From positions 1 to 20,532 of the IMG/VR virus record IMGVR_UViG_3300005613_000494: DNA of 20,532 nt, one strand, 5' to 3'. The position numbers were made by a program, and so were the translations under genes. Positions within the stretch are counted from its first letter, which is position 1. Every line of letters begins with the position of its first letter. Positions 1-6,168 of this stretch are shown here, in pieces. The notes beneath the pieces were generated by a model. That model was not told where the DNA came from. It saw only the letters and a list, made by a program, of their open reading frames with translations, and did not search any database. The stretch comes from a virus.

Positions 1-22
1 AAAATAAAAAAAATATAAAAAA

Positions 23-562
23 ATGGCTTGTAATTGTTCAAACTTATTAACTGGAGGAATTTTAAAATCTTGTGATTTTAACTCTGGTGGGGTTGAGAAA
101 ATTTATATTACTGACCACTGTAACGTTTCTAGTTATACTGAAGCTAATTCAGAAGTAACTGCGATATCAATGGAAAGTACTACACAATTTTTTGAATTCC
201 AATTCAATAGAAATACATCATCTTACGCTGAGAATACAGTAATCAATTTAGAGGCTGGTTCAACATACTACGAACAAACTGTAACATTAGTGTTAAGTAG
301 AAGAGATAAAACTAAGGCTGAGGCTATCAAAGAATTAACAGCTGGTCAAAAACAATTATGGATTATCGTTAAAGATAGTAATGGATTGTATTGGGCATTT
401 GGTAAGGATAGTGGAGCTTACGTTACTGAAATCACTGGTGGTAGTGGTACAGCTAAAGGTGACGCTAACGGATATAATATCGTATTTACGGCTGAGGAAG
501 CGGATAACGCCCCAGAAGTAGATAGTACTATTATCCCAGCTTTATTAACACCAGCACCTTAA
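23..562 (+). CDS. Tail tube (major tail) protein-like
   Basis: This 179-residue protein is probably the subunit of the phage tail tube. It begins with a Cys-rich stretch (MACNCSN, further Cys near residue 17) and then is rich in beta-strand-forming residues. The central and C-terminal part (about 75-165) has the alternating pattern seen in tail tube proteins of Bacteroidota phages: a charged segment SRRDKTKAEAI, then LTAGQKQLWIIVKDSNGLY, a Gly/Thr-rich loop and a final D-x-NGY-x-IVFTAEEAD strand. The family call comes from this pattern and from the neighbouring virion genes (portal downstream). The start is the first ATG in the window after an A-rich leader. A strong terminator follows at 591-625, so the gene ends a transcription unit whose upstream part lies outside the window. 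A head decoration or other beta-rich virion protein is the main alternative. Confidence 0.6.
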   Translation: MACNCSNLLTGGILKSCDFNSGGVEKIYITDHCNVSSYTEANSEVTAISMESTTQFFEFQFNRNTSSYAENTVINLEAGSTYYEQTVTLVLSRRDKTKAEAIKELTAGQKQLWIIVKDSNGLYWAFGKDSGAYVTEITGGSGTAKGDANGYNIVFTAEEADNAPEVDSTIIPALLTPAP

Positions 563-590
563 TAAATAATTTCTATAATAGTTCTATAAA

Positions 591-625
591 AGAGGGTGGG
601 ATTAATTTCCCATCCTTTTTTTTTT
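591..625 (+). terminator. Intrinsic terminator after the tail tube gene
   Basis: An 8-bp stem, GGGTGGGA (594-601) with TCCCATCC (608-615, one G-U pair), encloses the loop TTAATT and runs straight into a ten-T tract (616-625). This is a classic rho-independent terminator on the plus strand. It separates the tail tube gene from the unit starting at 670. Confidence 0.9.
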
Positions 626-630
626 ATATA

Positions 631-660
631 AACGAAAAATAATAAAATTATATTTTATAA
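631..660 (+). promoter_or_regulatory. Candidate phage-type promoter (weak variant)
   Basis: AACGAAA (631-637) lies exactly 20 bases before TATTTTATAA (651-660), followed by AAAGAAG and the ATG at 670. Start-to-start spacing is the same as in the stronger phage promoters at 4821, 6127 and 10704, but only AAC is shared in the upstream box. Its place directly after a terminator and before the portal unit supports a promoter here. The same variant occurs at 19744. Confidence 0.35.
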
Positions 661-669
661 AAAGAAGAT

Positions 670-1068
670 ATGATTTTAATTACTAAAAATAGGTCACAAG
701 CGGTTCATTTAACTTTGAATGAAAAAAGTCAGTATGTTCAGATTGGTGTACAACCATATTTCTTATTTGTATTCCAAAATGAGAATGACCCAAACGCTAC
801 AATAAAATTCACAGCTGAGGATGGTTCAACATTACCAGATAGATATAATGAATTTAGAATTGTTGAGGATGGTGGTGCGATTGATTTGTTAGATGGTGTT
901 ATATGGATGACAGGAAACACATCTCAATGGACTTATGAGGTATATGAAGCCCCTGTTCCTTTTTCAGCTGATACATTGGATATTCAATACACAACAGGTA
1001 AAATATTAGAGAAGGGTAGAGTTCAATTAAATGGAAACGATATCTACATAAATGACATATATAAATAA
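670..1068 (+). CDS. Hypothetical beta-rich protein, likely virion-associated
   Basis: The 132-residue product has no motif I recognise. It is soluble, lacks a signal peptide or membrane segment, and is rich in alternating hydrophobic and polar residues typical of a small beta-sandwich (for example YFLFVFQNENDP, then TYEVYEAPVPF). It ends with a segment reading TTGKILEKGRVQLNGND. It is the first gene after the terminator at 591-625 and lies 8 bases before the portal gene, so it is very probably co-transcribed with portal and connector. That position suggests a structural or assembly role such as a head-tail joining or tail-associated protein, but this is inference from context only. The ATG follows AAAGAAGAT without a Shine-Dalgarno sequence. 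Confidence 0.55.
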   Translation: MILITKNRSQAVHLTLNEKSQYVQIGVQPYFLFVFQNENDPNATIKFTAEDGSTLPDRYNEFRIVEDGGAIDLLDGVIWMTGNTSQWTYEVYEAPVPFSADTLDIQYTTGKILEKGRVQLNGNDIYINDIYK

Positions 1069-1076
1069 TTTAAAAA

Positions 1077-2270
1077 ATGGGAATATTTAATTTTAATAAA
1101 AATAATAAGGTTGAGATACCAATGGAAACACCAAAGAAACAAGGTGGTGATAGTATAGAGAATATCTTTAATTTAAGAATGGAAAATTCACTTCCAGTTA
1201 TTAGAGAAGAAAGAAGTAAAGAATGGGTTAAATATCAAACTGATGAAGGGGAAGAATATCCTACATATTTGGAAAACTTATTTAATACATCACCAACTCA
1301 TCAAGCGATTGTTGAGACAAAGAGTTTAATTGTATCTGGGGATGGTTTTGAGGTTGAAGATACAAACCTTACAGAAGAACAAAAATTAGAGTTATACAAA
1401 CTTTTAGAATACATAGATGGTAAAAGAGACATCGAAGACTTTATAAGGGATTTGGCGAAAGATTTGGAGTTATATGGTTCAATAGCTATTGAAGTTATTT
1501 GGAGTTTAGATTTCACAAAGATTGTAAGATTAAACAGAATATCACCAAAACATATTAGAAGTGGAAAGTATGAAGAAGGTGAGATTAAATGTTATTACTA
1601 TTCAAGAGATTTTAGTGATAGATATGAGGATGTTAAAGAGATAAAATCATTTGACATCAACGATAAAGAAAATCATAGACAATTACTTTATATGGGGACA
1701 CAAATGGTTTCAAATGAATACTATTATGAACCATCGTATTTGGCTTCAACAAATTGGATACAATTAGAAGGACAGACAGGTTTATTCTATAAGAGTTTAA
1801 TGGAGAATGGATTTAACCCATCAGTGGTTGTAAGAATGTTTAGAAAACCTGTTTCACAAGAAGAAAGAGATGATGTAGTTAGAGGATTAAAACAATCATT
1901 TGGTGGAGTTAAGAATAGTGGTAAAGCGATTGTAATGTTTTCAGATGGTAAAGAATTGGCACCAGAAATAGAACCAATATCGGTATCTAACCTCGATAAA
2001 CAATACACAGTATTGGCGGACCAGATACAATCTAAGATACTTACAGGTGGTAGGGTAACTACACCATCATTATTTGGTATTAACATACCTGGTAAGTTAG
2101 GAGATAGTGATTTTGAGACACAGGTTGAGGCGTTTAATAAATTTGTTATTAGACCTAACCAACAATTCTTAAACAGAATTATAAACAAATTATTTTCAAT
2201 AAATGGGTTGGATGTTAATTTCCAAATCAAACCATTGGAATTATATAAAACTAATAAAACAGAAAACTAA
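1077..2270 (+). CDS. Phage portal protein
   Basis: At 397 residues this matches the usual size of a compact HK97/SPP1-type portal. Portal subunits form a dodecameric ring at one capsid vertex through which DNA is packaged and ejected. Portal-like features are a N-terminal segment ending SPTHQAIVETKSLIVSGDGF, where the first helix and the characteristic bulge precede a helical clip region, then LAKDLELYGSIAIEVIW, the beta-rich wing with IVRLNRISPKHIR, and a C-terminal region with ILTGGRVTTPSLFGI and a long helix FNKFVIRPNQQFLNRIINKLF that fits the stem and crown. It is followed after 6 bases by a connector-like gene, the normal head-tail order. The terminase genes lie 5-8 kb downstream, an unusual separation. 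No frameshift or missing segment is apparent. Confidence 0.85.
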   Translation: MGIFNFNKNNKVEIPMETPKKQGGDSIENIFNLRMENSLPVIREERSKEWVKYQTDEGEEYPTYLENLFNTSPTHQAIVETKSLIVSGDGFEVEDTNLTEEQKLELYKLLEYIDGKRDIEDFIRDLAKDLELYGSIAIEVIWSLDFTKIVRLNRISPKHIRSGKYEEGEIKCYYYSRDFSDRYEDVKEIKSFDINDKENHRQLLYMGTQMVSNEYYYEPSYLASTNWIQLEGQTGLFYKSLMENGFNPSVVVRMFRKPVSQEERDDVVRGLKQSFGGVKNSGKAIVMFSDGKELAPEIEPISVSNLDKQYTVLADQIQSKILTGGRVTTPSLFGINIPGKLGDSDFETQVEAFNKFVIRPNQQFLNRIINKLFSINGLDVNFQIKPLELYKTNKTEN

Positions 2271-2276
2271 TATATT

Positions 2277-2840
2277 ATGGCTACATTTCAATCATTCGTA
2301 ACAGAATATTATTTAAAAAGTTTCACACCCATATCACAGAATGTTGATATTACTGAGGTAACTCCTCATTTGGAAACAGTGGAATTAATAAACACAAGAG
2401 AGTTGATAGGAAAACCTTTATATGATGATTTAAAAACTAAGTTTATCAATCAGACATTAGACGCTAATGAAATTCAATTGGTTGACTTATTGAAGAGAGG
2501 TATATCATATAGAGCCACAGCTGAATGTATTCCATTCTTATCAATGAAGATTACATCAAAAGGGGTACAAACTCTTAGAGGTGATTATTCAGAAACACCA
2601 GGTCTTAATTCAATCAAATACCTTAAAGCTGAGTTGGAGAATAAGGCGGAGTATTATGAACAAAGAGTTATCGAATACTTATGTAAAAACTCTAAATACT
2701 TTCCTTTATACAACACATCAGATGATATTGAAGGTATTATTCAATCTTCAGAAACAAGATACGACAGTGATATATACATTGACGATATGGATAACCTACG
2801 ATTAAATAAGTACCTTTACGGACCTAACAAAAATAGTTAA
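2277..2840 (+). CDS. Head-tail connector/adaptor-like protein
   Basis: The 187-residue, mainly helical product begins with FVTEYYLKSFTPISQNVDI and contains ELIGKPLYDDL, then a helix with GISYRATAECIPFLSMKITSKGVQTLRG. This arrangement is that of a family of connector-like proteins placed right after portal in Bacteroidota phages; I associate it with DUF6712 from memory, not from a search. Such proteins form the adaptor ring below the portal. The start lies 6 bases after the portal stop and the stop 5 bases before the holin start, so it sits inside one operon. No zinc site or membrane segment is seen. The role is inferred from family resemblance and position. Confidence 0.65.
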   Translation: MATFQSFVTEYYLKSFTPISQNVDITEVTPHLETVELINTRELIGKPLYDDLKTKFINQTLDANEIQLVDLLKRGISYRATAECIPFLSMKITSKGVQTLRGDYSETPGLNSIKYLKAELENKAEYYEQRVIEYLCKNSKYFPLYNTSDDIEGIIQSSETRYDSDIYIDDMDNLRLNKYLYGPNKNS

Positions 2841-2845
2841 CGAAA

Positions 2846-3271
2846 ATGAATAAGATTGGTGTATTTTTATTATCAGCTTGTAGTTTTATACTACCCATCA
2901 AACCACTTGTATTAATAGTGGTTGGTATAGTTTTATTAGATACAATAATTGGTGTATACGCTACCATAAAAATGAATGGTAAAAAATCATTTAGGTCTGG
3001 GAAGTTATTTAATATTGTACCAAAGGTGTTTTTTTACTCTGTAACGATACTTCTATCGTTTCTGATGGATAAGTATGTATTAGGTGGAGAACTATTCTCT
3101 ATCCCCTTCTTATTAAGTAAATCAGCGTGTGTGTTATGGAGTTTTATCGAAATTAAGAGTATTGACGAAAATTTACAGAAGTTGGGTAACAAACCAATTA
3201 TGGAAACAATTAAAAATTTAATTGGTGGTGTTAAGAATATAAAAAAAGATATTAACGATTTAAAGAAATGA
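2846..3271 (+). CDS. Phage holin
   Basis: This 141-residue membrane protein has two hydrophobic segments near the N-terminus (about residues 5-20 and 22-40), a third at about 58-75 and a fourth at about 80-102. The motif SFIEIKSIDEN following the last membrane segment is typical of the Bacteroidota phage holin family related to Phage_holin_4. A charged helical tail (IKNLIGGVKNIKKDINDLKK) ends the protein. Holins accumulate in the inner membrane and open it at a set time, letting the endolysin reach the peptidoglycan. No endolysin is recognised nearby, so it must be elsewhere. The gene overlaps the next reading frame as ATGA and closes the rightward unit before the bidirectional terminator. 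Confidence 0.75.
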   Translation: MNKIGVFLLSACSFILPIKPLVLIVVGIVLLDTIIGVYATIKMNGKKSFRSGKLFNIVPKVFFYSVTILLSFLMDKYVLGGELFSIPFLLSKSACVLWSFIEIKSIDENLQKLGNKPIMETIKNLIGGVKNIKKDINDLKK

Positions 3272-3330
3272 TGGTAGTTGGAATGATACTGGCTGGTGTA
3301 TGTTTATGGATGATAATCACATATAATTAA
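3268..3330 (+). CDS. Tiny membrane peptide coupled to the holin gene
   Basis: A 20-residue frame, MMVVGMILAGVCLWMIITYN, starts inside the holin stop codon (ATGA overlap at 3268-3271) and stops just before the terminator. It is a single hydrophobic segment long enough to span a membrane. Start-stop overlap is a common sign of translational coupling. It might modulate the holin, but nothing recognisable supports a function, and chance is possible at this length. Confidence 0.4.
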   Translation: MMVVGMILAGVCLWMIITYN

Positions 3331-3396
3331 AAAAAAGAGGGTTAGTGATAACCCTCAATTTTAAAGTAACAAGAACTTTACCTAACAATTTTTACG
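3330..3396 (-). ncRNA. Candidate small RNA between a host-type promoter and terminator
   Basis: On the minus strand a Bacteroidota-type promoter (3432-3402) is followed, about 65 bases later, by the perfect terminator hairpin and U7 tract. No reading frame of note lies between. The predicted RNA also holds a 6-bp stem TAAAGT/ACTTTA (3380-3375 with 3367-3362) with a 7-base loop. Two hairpins and a U tail within a short transcript are typical of small regulatory RNAs. The end near 3396 is inferred from promoter spacing; transcription itself is not shown. Confidence 0.4.
3331..3360. terminator. Bidirectional intrinsic terminator
   Basis: A perfect 8-bp stem, GAGGGTTA (3337-3344) with TAACCCTC (3349-3356), has the four-base loop GTGA. 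Seven A precede it, giving a strong U7 tail for leftward transcripts; the plus-strand side is followed by AATTTT, a weaker U tract for rightward transcripts. It lies between convergent genes: the holin unit from the left and the nuclease/sigma unit from the right. Confidence 0.85.
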
Positions 3397-3401
3397 TAAT
3401 A

Positions 3402-3432
3402 CAAAGATATAATATTTTTTTTATTAAATCAA
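3402..3432 (-). promoter_or_regulatory. Host-type (TTG-N20-TAnnTTTG) promoter, leftward
   Basis: Read on the minus strand, TTG (3432-3430) is followed after 20 bases by TATCTTTG (3409-3402), an exact match to the Bacteroidota -7 consensus TAnnTTTG. It starts at the end of the nuclease gene and points towards the terminator at 3331-3360, so it would make only a short transcript. Confidence 0.5.
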
Positions 3433-3930
3433 CTAATCTGTCCAAATATTTTCATCTTTTTTTATTGTAACCACATTGAATATTTTTCTCCAAAAATTTC
3501 TATGTATACATACTCCCTCAACTCTACCACCATCACCACTTTGTGATTTCCATTCAATACCATCACCATTTTCTTGATGATTATTAACAAACTCTCTTAA
3601 TTCATCTGATTGGATGAAGAACGCCTCTTCCCAATCTGGAAAGTAATAAACAAAGTAGTCAGCTTCAGATGACATTATACCACTATCATTACCACTACAA
3701 GATGTTTCAATAAAGATATTCCATGTCATAAACCCTTTGATGTATTCATATCTATCAGTCTTCACCTCAAAGGTTAAATCATTCTCAGTTGAAGAGGTTA
3801 ATTTAAAATCATATTTTTTATCATTTCTAAATTCAGAAACTTTATATTGGGGTCTTTTATTGGTAATATAATCAGCGATTACTTTCTCACCTTTATTACC
3901 TTGTTCTAAATCATTAGTCCATTTACTCAT
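3433..3930 (-). CDS. PD-(D/E)XK nuclease-like protein
   Basis: The 165-residue product looks like a small nuclease of the restriction-endonuclease fold. Near the N-terminus is GNKGEKVIADYI (E15), then YDFKL (D41) and FEVKTDR (E55, K57), which together give the D-x(n)-E-x-K core that binds metal. This is followed by TWNIFIETSC, SGI and a segment ADYFVYYFPDWEEAFFI that resembles the strands after the catalytic core in VSR/Hjc-like and phage nucleases. It could act in recombination, degradation of host DNA or DNA processing. It is one of only two genes on the minus strand, downstream of a sigma-like gene and ending at the bidirectional terminator. The fold call is from motif reading and needs a structure comparison. 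Confidence 0.6.
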   Translation of the reverse strand: MSKWTNDLEQGNKGEKVIADYITNKRPQYKVSEFRNDKKYDFKLTSSTENDLTFEVKTDRYEYIKGFMTWNIFIETSCSGNDSGIMSSEADYFVYYFPDWEEAFFIQSDELREFVNNHQENGDGIEWKSQSGDGGRVEGVCIHRNFWRKIFNVVTIKKDENIWTD

Positions 3931-3963
3931 TGTTACGTTAAAAATTGTTAGTTTTGTTATTTA

Positions 3964-3973
3964 CTTATAAATA
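3964..3973 (-). promoter_or_regulatory. Possible phage -10-like box before the nuclease gene
   Basis: Read leftward, CATATTTATAAG ends at 3964 and shares the TATTTATA core with the phage promoters at 4841, 6147 and 10724. No AACTTTT-like box lies 20 bases upstream (that stretch is all A), so this is only a partial match. It would give a leader of about 30 bases. Confidence 0.25.
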
Positions 3974-3982
3974 TGTGGAAAT

Positions 3983-4489
3983 TTATTTTTTTTTATTTTT
4001 ATTGAAATATTTTTTTATTTTTTCTCTCAACCTATAAAATCTATCAACATCTTTATCTGTATAATCGTAACCTTCTGGTTTATTTTTTTCATGTACTTTT
4101 TGTAAACCATCTCTTAATTCATAGAACCTTAGAATATTTTGATAGTCTTCTTCACCCAATATTCTTTTTATTGTTTCCAGTGTTGGTGAGGGAAACATCT
4201 CAAAATTCTCTTCATAAGTATCATTATTGATATTCTCATCATATTGTATCTCTTGATTGGTTAATTTATTAGATAGTTGAAAAACACAATTGCGGTATGT
4301 TAAAAACATATAGTTTTCCAAATCATTCATATTTATTTTATCTTGTTGGTATTTTTCAAATAATTTGATTAATACTTCTTGATATACATCTTCGGTATCA
4401 TACTTACCCTTTAACTTATTGAAGTAACCAGATAAGTAGTATTCCCATTTTCTTCTATTCTTATTTAAAACATTTATAATCTCATTCAT
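3983..4489 (-). CDS. Sigma-70-like RNA polymerase factor
   Basis: From the ATG at 4489 the protein has 168 residues. Residues 31-47 (DTEDVYQEVLIKLFEKY) match the region 2 pattern of small sigma factors, where E-D-x-x-Q-E/D-x-x-x-x-x-F binds core polymerase, and 57-75 (LENYMFLTYRNCVFQLSNK) resembles the following helix, which in ECF-type factors recognises the -10 element. A helical C-terminal part (about 145-165) could be a reduced region 4. The frame stays open further upstream to an ATG at 4565-4567, but that extension runs through the 22-bp repeats and reads as non-protein-like, so 4489 is preferred. It would redirect host polymerase to phage promoters. A second sigma-like gene lies at 10749. 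The region 4 part is weak, so it might bind polymerase without full sigma activity. Confidence 0.6.
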   Translation of the reverse strand: MNEIINVLNKNRRKWEYYLSGYFNKLKGKYDTEDVYQEVLIKLFEKYQQDKINMNDLENYMFLTYRNCVFQLSNKLTNQEIQYDENINNDTYEENFEMFPSPTLETIKRILGEEDYQNILRFYELRDGLQKVHEKNKPEGYDYTDKDVDRFYRLREKIKKYFNKNKKK

Positions 4490-4540
4490 ATAATAAAATA
4501 TATATATGACTACTAATGTTTTCCCAGTTGAAGAAGATAA

Positions 4541-4628
4541 ACCACTACAACAAATATGTATGACCACTACAACAAATATGTATAAGTACTACAACAAATA
4601 TGTATAAGTACTACAACAAATATGTATA
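4541..4628. repeat. Four 22-bp direct repeats (iteron-like)
   Basis: Four head-to-tail 22-bp units occur at 4541-4562, 4563-4584, 4585-4606 and 4607-4628. All share the 19-base core ACTACAACAAATATGTAT(A/G); units 1 and 2 begin ACC and units 3 and 4 begin AGT. A length of two helical turns places each unit on the same face of the DNA, as with plasmid and phage iterons bound by a replication initiator or repressor. Confidence 0.9.
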
Positions 4629-4641
4629 ACTCAATAACAAT

Positions 4642-4680
4642 AATAATAAATTAGAATAATAAATTAGAATAATAAATTAG
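4642..4680. repeat. Three 13-bp AT-rich direct repeats
   Basis: AATAATAAATTAG is repeated three times without gaps or mismatches (4642-4654, 4655-4667, 4668-4680), 13 bases after the 22-bp array. It is followed by a stretch of almost pure A/T. Adjacent AT-rich 13-mers are the usual form of a DNA unwinding element. Confidence 0.9.
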
Positions 4681-4777
4681 AATATATATTTTATTATTTT
4701 ATTCTGGATAGGATATATATATTATATTATTTTTCTTTTGTTACTTTTCTTTTATTGGAAAATATTTCTTCAATTAG

Positions 4778-4808
4778 TTGAAATATCAAAAAAAATTTAA
4801 TAATTTTG
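4778..4808 (+). promoter_or_regulatory. Host-type (TTG-N20-TAnnTTTG) promoter
   Basis: TTG (4778-4780), a 20-base spacer and TAATTTTG (4801-4808) match the Bacteroidota housekeeping promoter pattern exactly. It points into the early region beginning at 4961 and lies just upstream of a phage-type promoter, giving two starts under different control. Confidence 0.6.
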
Positions 4809-4820
4809 TAATATATTTTG

Positions 4821-4850
4821 AACTTTTAAAAATTTCAACATATTTATATA
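4821..4850 (+). promoter_or_regulatory. Phage-type promoter (AACTTTT-N13-TATTTATATA)
   Basis: AACTTTT (4821-4827) and TATTTATATA (4841-4850) are 20 bases apart start to start, the same geometry and nearly the same bases as at 6127-6156 and 10704-10733. CA precedes the downstream box, as at 10722. Transcription would begin near 4856 and yield a leader of about 105 bases. Confidence 0.6.
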
Positions 4851-4852
4851 CA

Positions 4853-4920
4853 AAGAGAGTAAACTCTTACCAATTAAATCTGGGTGTTGGAGGGGTCATG
4901 TCCTCCAACTCTACTTCCCA
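4853..4920 (+). promoter_or_regulatory. Structured 5' leader with two stem-loops
   Basis: The first hairpin is AAGAG (4853-4857) with CTCTT (4864-4868). The second is a perfect 8-bp stem GTTGGAGG (4886-4893) with CCTCCAAC (4902-4909) and loop GGTCATGT; an outer helix TGGG/CCCA (4881-4884 with 4917-4920) can close it. No T run follows, so it is not a terminator. The leader is unusually GC-rich for this intergenic region. It may control translation of the gene at 4961 or act as an RNA in replication. Confidence 0.5.
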
Positions 4921-4960
4921 AAACAAGTAGAAATAAAAATAAGTAGATAAAAATAAACAA

Positions 4961-5674
4961 ATGGAAAATTTTATTAAATTACAAATCAACAAAGATTATA
5001 CATTATACCAAAATGTAATTATATCTTACCTTCAATCTTTTCAAGAGAATAACAAATACTACTACGCTGGTGTAAAAGAATTATCTTCAATATTGAATAT
5101 ACCAATTAGTTCATTAAATAATTCAATTAATGATTTAATTAAAAAGAAAGTAATCTTCAAATCTAAAGATAAAAAACATATCCAACATACATTCAATAAT
5201 CGTAGTGCTATTGTATTAGTAGATAAGAATAATCCTTATCCAACGAATGATACATCAAACATTAAACCTAACGAAGTTAAAACTAAAAATAATACCAATA
5301 TACCACAAGAAGAAATTAAAGACGTTACAGACGAAAAATCACAATTACAAAAATTACTGGAACAAGAGATAGAAGAATTAGATAAAGAAAGAGAACTAAC
5401 CAATGAAGAATTAGATAAAATATTAACCGAAGGTCAGAATGGTGTTTTTTATCCAACTGAAAAAAAACAAAAAGAAATAAAAATTTCTCCAGACTATCAA
5501 ACTACAATAATTAGTAATCAAGGTATAGAAATGAAGATAGATGATGATTTGGTTGAATATTACAATACCAAAATAAAACATAAAACAGGATACATCAAAA
5601 ATCATTTAAAATCCAAATCAGAATATATAATGAATATGAACCTTAGAGATAAGATGAATAGTGAAATATATTAA
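4961..5674 (+). CDS. Winged-helix DNA-binding protein, replication-initiator-like
   Basis: The 237-residue product starts with a winged-helix domain (about 1-85): a helix with YQNVIISYLQSF, then YYYAGVKELSSILNIPISSLNNSINDLIKKKVIF, where LSSILNIPISSLNNSINDLIKK is the helix-turn-helix, followed by a wing. This layout is that of phage replisome organisers and plasmid RepA-type initiators. A low-complexity Asn/Thr/Pro linker and a strongly acidic, probably coiled-coil segment follow (about 120-165), then a basic C-terminal part with KHKTGYIKNHLKSKSEY. It lies directly downstream of the iteron-like repeats, so binding to them is a reasonable inference. It is preceded by two tandem promoters and a hairpin leader. 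The ATG follows an A-rich stretch. A transcriptional regulator is the alternative. Confidence 0.55.
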   Translation: MENFIKLQINKDYTLYQNVIISYLQSFQENNKYYYAGVKELSSILNIPISSLNNSINDLIKKKVIFKSKDKKHIQHTFNNRSAIVLVDKNNPYPTNDTSNIKPNEVKTKNNTNIPQEEIKDVTDEKSQLQKLLEQEIEELDKERELTNEELDKILTEGQNGVFYPTEKKQKEIKISPDYQTTIISNQGIEMKIDDDLVEYYNTKIKHKTGYIKNHLKSKSEYIMNMNLRDKMNSEIY

Positions 5675-5697
5675 TAATAAAAAGTAAAAAAAGAACA

Positions 5698-6117
5698 ATG
5701 AAACAACTAACACAAATTAACGGAAACTGGATGGAGACAATAGCCCATCTATTAAACAATTTAAATAATTTATATTTAAGTGGATTAACAACAGAGAATA
5801 CAGAGGTAAGTATAATTGAAAGTGTATGTTTACCACCAAACCAACATATTGAAATACATAATCCTCTCCCAGTTAAAAATAATACACCAAAGATAACGAT
5901 AGAGAAAAGAACTTGTCCTTCACCACCCAAAGTATCAAAAATAAGTAAAAGTGATTTATATCAAAGGAATTGTGGTAAGTGGAACCCAACCAATTCAAAC
6001 TACAGAAGATGTATGACTTGTGTTGATAATCATTACCAACAAGTAGAGAGTAGTAAGGGTTATGTTGAATTAACTGATATGAATGTACAAAAAAAATGTT
6101 ATTGTAAAAAAAAATAA
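5698..6117 (+). CDS. Hypothetical Cys-rich protein, possible zinc binder
   Basis: The 139-residue protein has no domain I recognise. Its N-terminal third is helical and polar; a Pro-rich middle part follows. The C-terminal half holds Cys at 73, 92, 105, 108, 134 and 136, including RRCMTCVDNHYQ and KKCYCKKK, and a pattern around residues 85-110 (SDLYQRNCGKWNPTNSNYRRCMTCVDNH) that could form a treble-clef-like zinc site. The last residues are basic, suggesting nucleic-acid contact. It follows the replication-initiator-like gene after 23 bases and is probably co-transcribed with it. Its stop lies 9 bases before the phage promoter at 6127. Function is unknown. Confidence 0.55.
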   Translation: MKQLTQINGNWMETIAHLLNNLNNLYLSGLTTENTEVSIIESVCLPPNQHIEIHNPLPVKNNTPKITIEKRTCPSPPKVSKISKSDLYQRNCGKWNPTNSNYRRCMTCVDNHYQQVESSKGYVELTDMNVQKKCYCKKK

Positions 6118-6126
6118 AAAAAATTA

Positions 6127-6156
6127 AACTTTTCCAAACTTCGATATATTTATATA
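6127..6156 (+). promoter_or_regulatory. Phage-type promoter (AACTTTT-N13-TATTTATATA)
   Basis: AACTTTT (6127-6133) and TATTTATATA (6147-6156) have the 20-base start-to-start spacing of the family. AAGAACTATT (6159-6168) then abuts the ATG at 6169. With a start a few bases after the downstream box, the mRNA leader would be only about 7 bases. Confidence 0.6.
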
Positions 6157-6168
6157 AAAAGAACTATT

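Larger units (their letters stand above)
4490..4960. other. Intergenic region with candidate replication origin
   Basis: This 471-base stretch separates divergent genes. From left to right it holds the upstream region of the leftward sigma-like gene, four 22-bp direct repeats (4541-4628), three AT-rich 13-mers (4642-4680), a long A/T-only tract to about 4735, an inverted repeat ATATTTC/GAAATAT (4762-4768 with 4780-4786), a host-type promoter, a phage-type promoter and a hairpin-containing leader for the gene at 4961. Iterons beside AT-rich 13-mers, next to a gene for a winged-helix DNA-binding protein, is the architecture of iteron-type origins such as those of plasmid RK2 and phage lambda. 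The function is inferred from architecture; the repeats could instead be an operator array. Confidence 0.6.

Noticed and set aside
738-920. Minus-strand frames overlapping plus-strand genes (also around 1301-1516, 1787-2230, 5643-5930, 12185-12370, 13465-13791, 19737-20024)
   Set aside because: They lie opposite well-supported genes, have no coding-like composition or recognisable motif, and lack their own start signals.
4490-4567. Upstream extension of the leftward sigma-like gene to an ATG at 4565-4567
   Set aside because: The added 26 residues run partly through the 22-bp repeats and do not look like protein; the ATG at 4487-4489 gives a sigma-like N-terminus at a sensible place.
4541-4628. 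Array of host-type promoters on the minus strand (CATATTTG in each repeat)
   Set aside because: The box differs from TAnnTTTG at its first base and no TTG lies 19-21 bases upstream in any unit.
4541-4680. CRISPR array
   Set aside because: The repeats are head to tail without unique spacers, and no cas genes are present.
4855-4930. tRNA or tRNA-like gene in the hairpin-rich leader
   Set aside because: No acceptor stem, anticodon arm or T-loop sequence can be fitted; only two simple hairpins are present.
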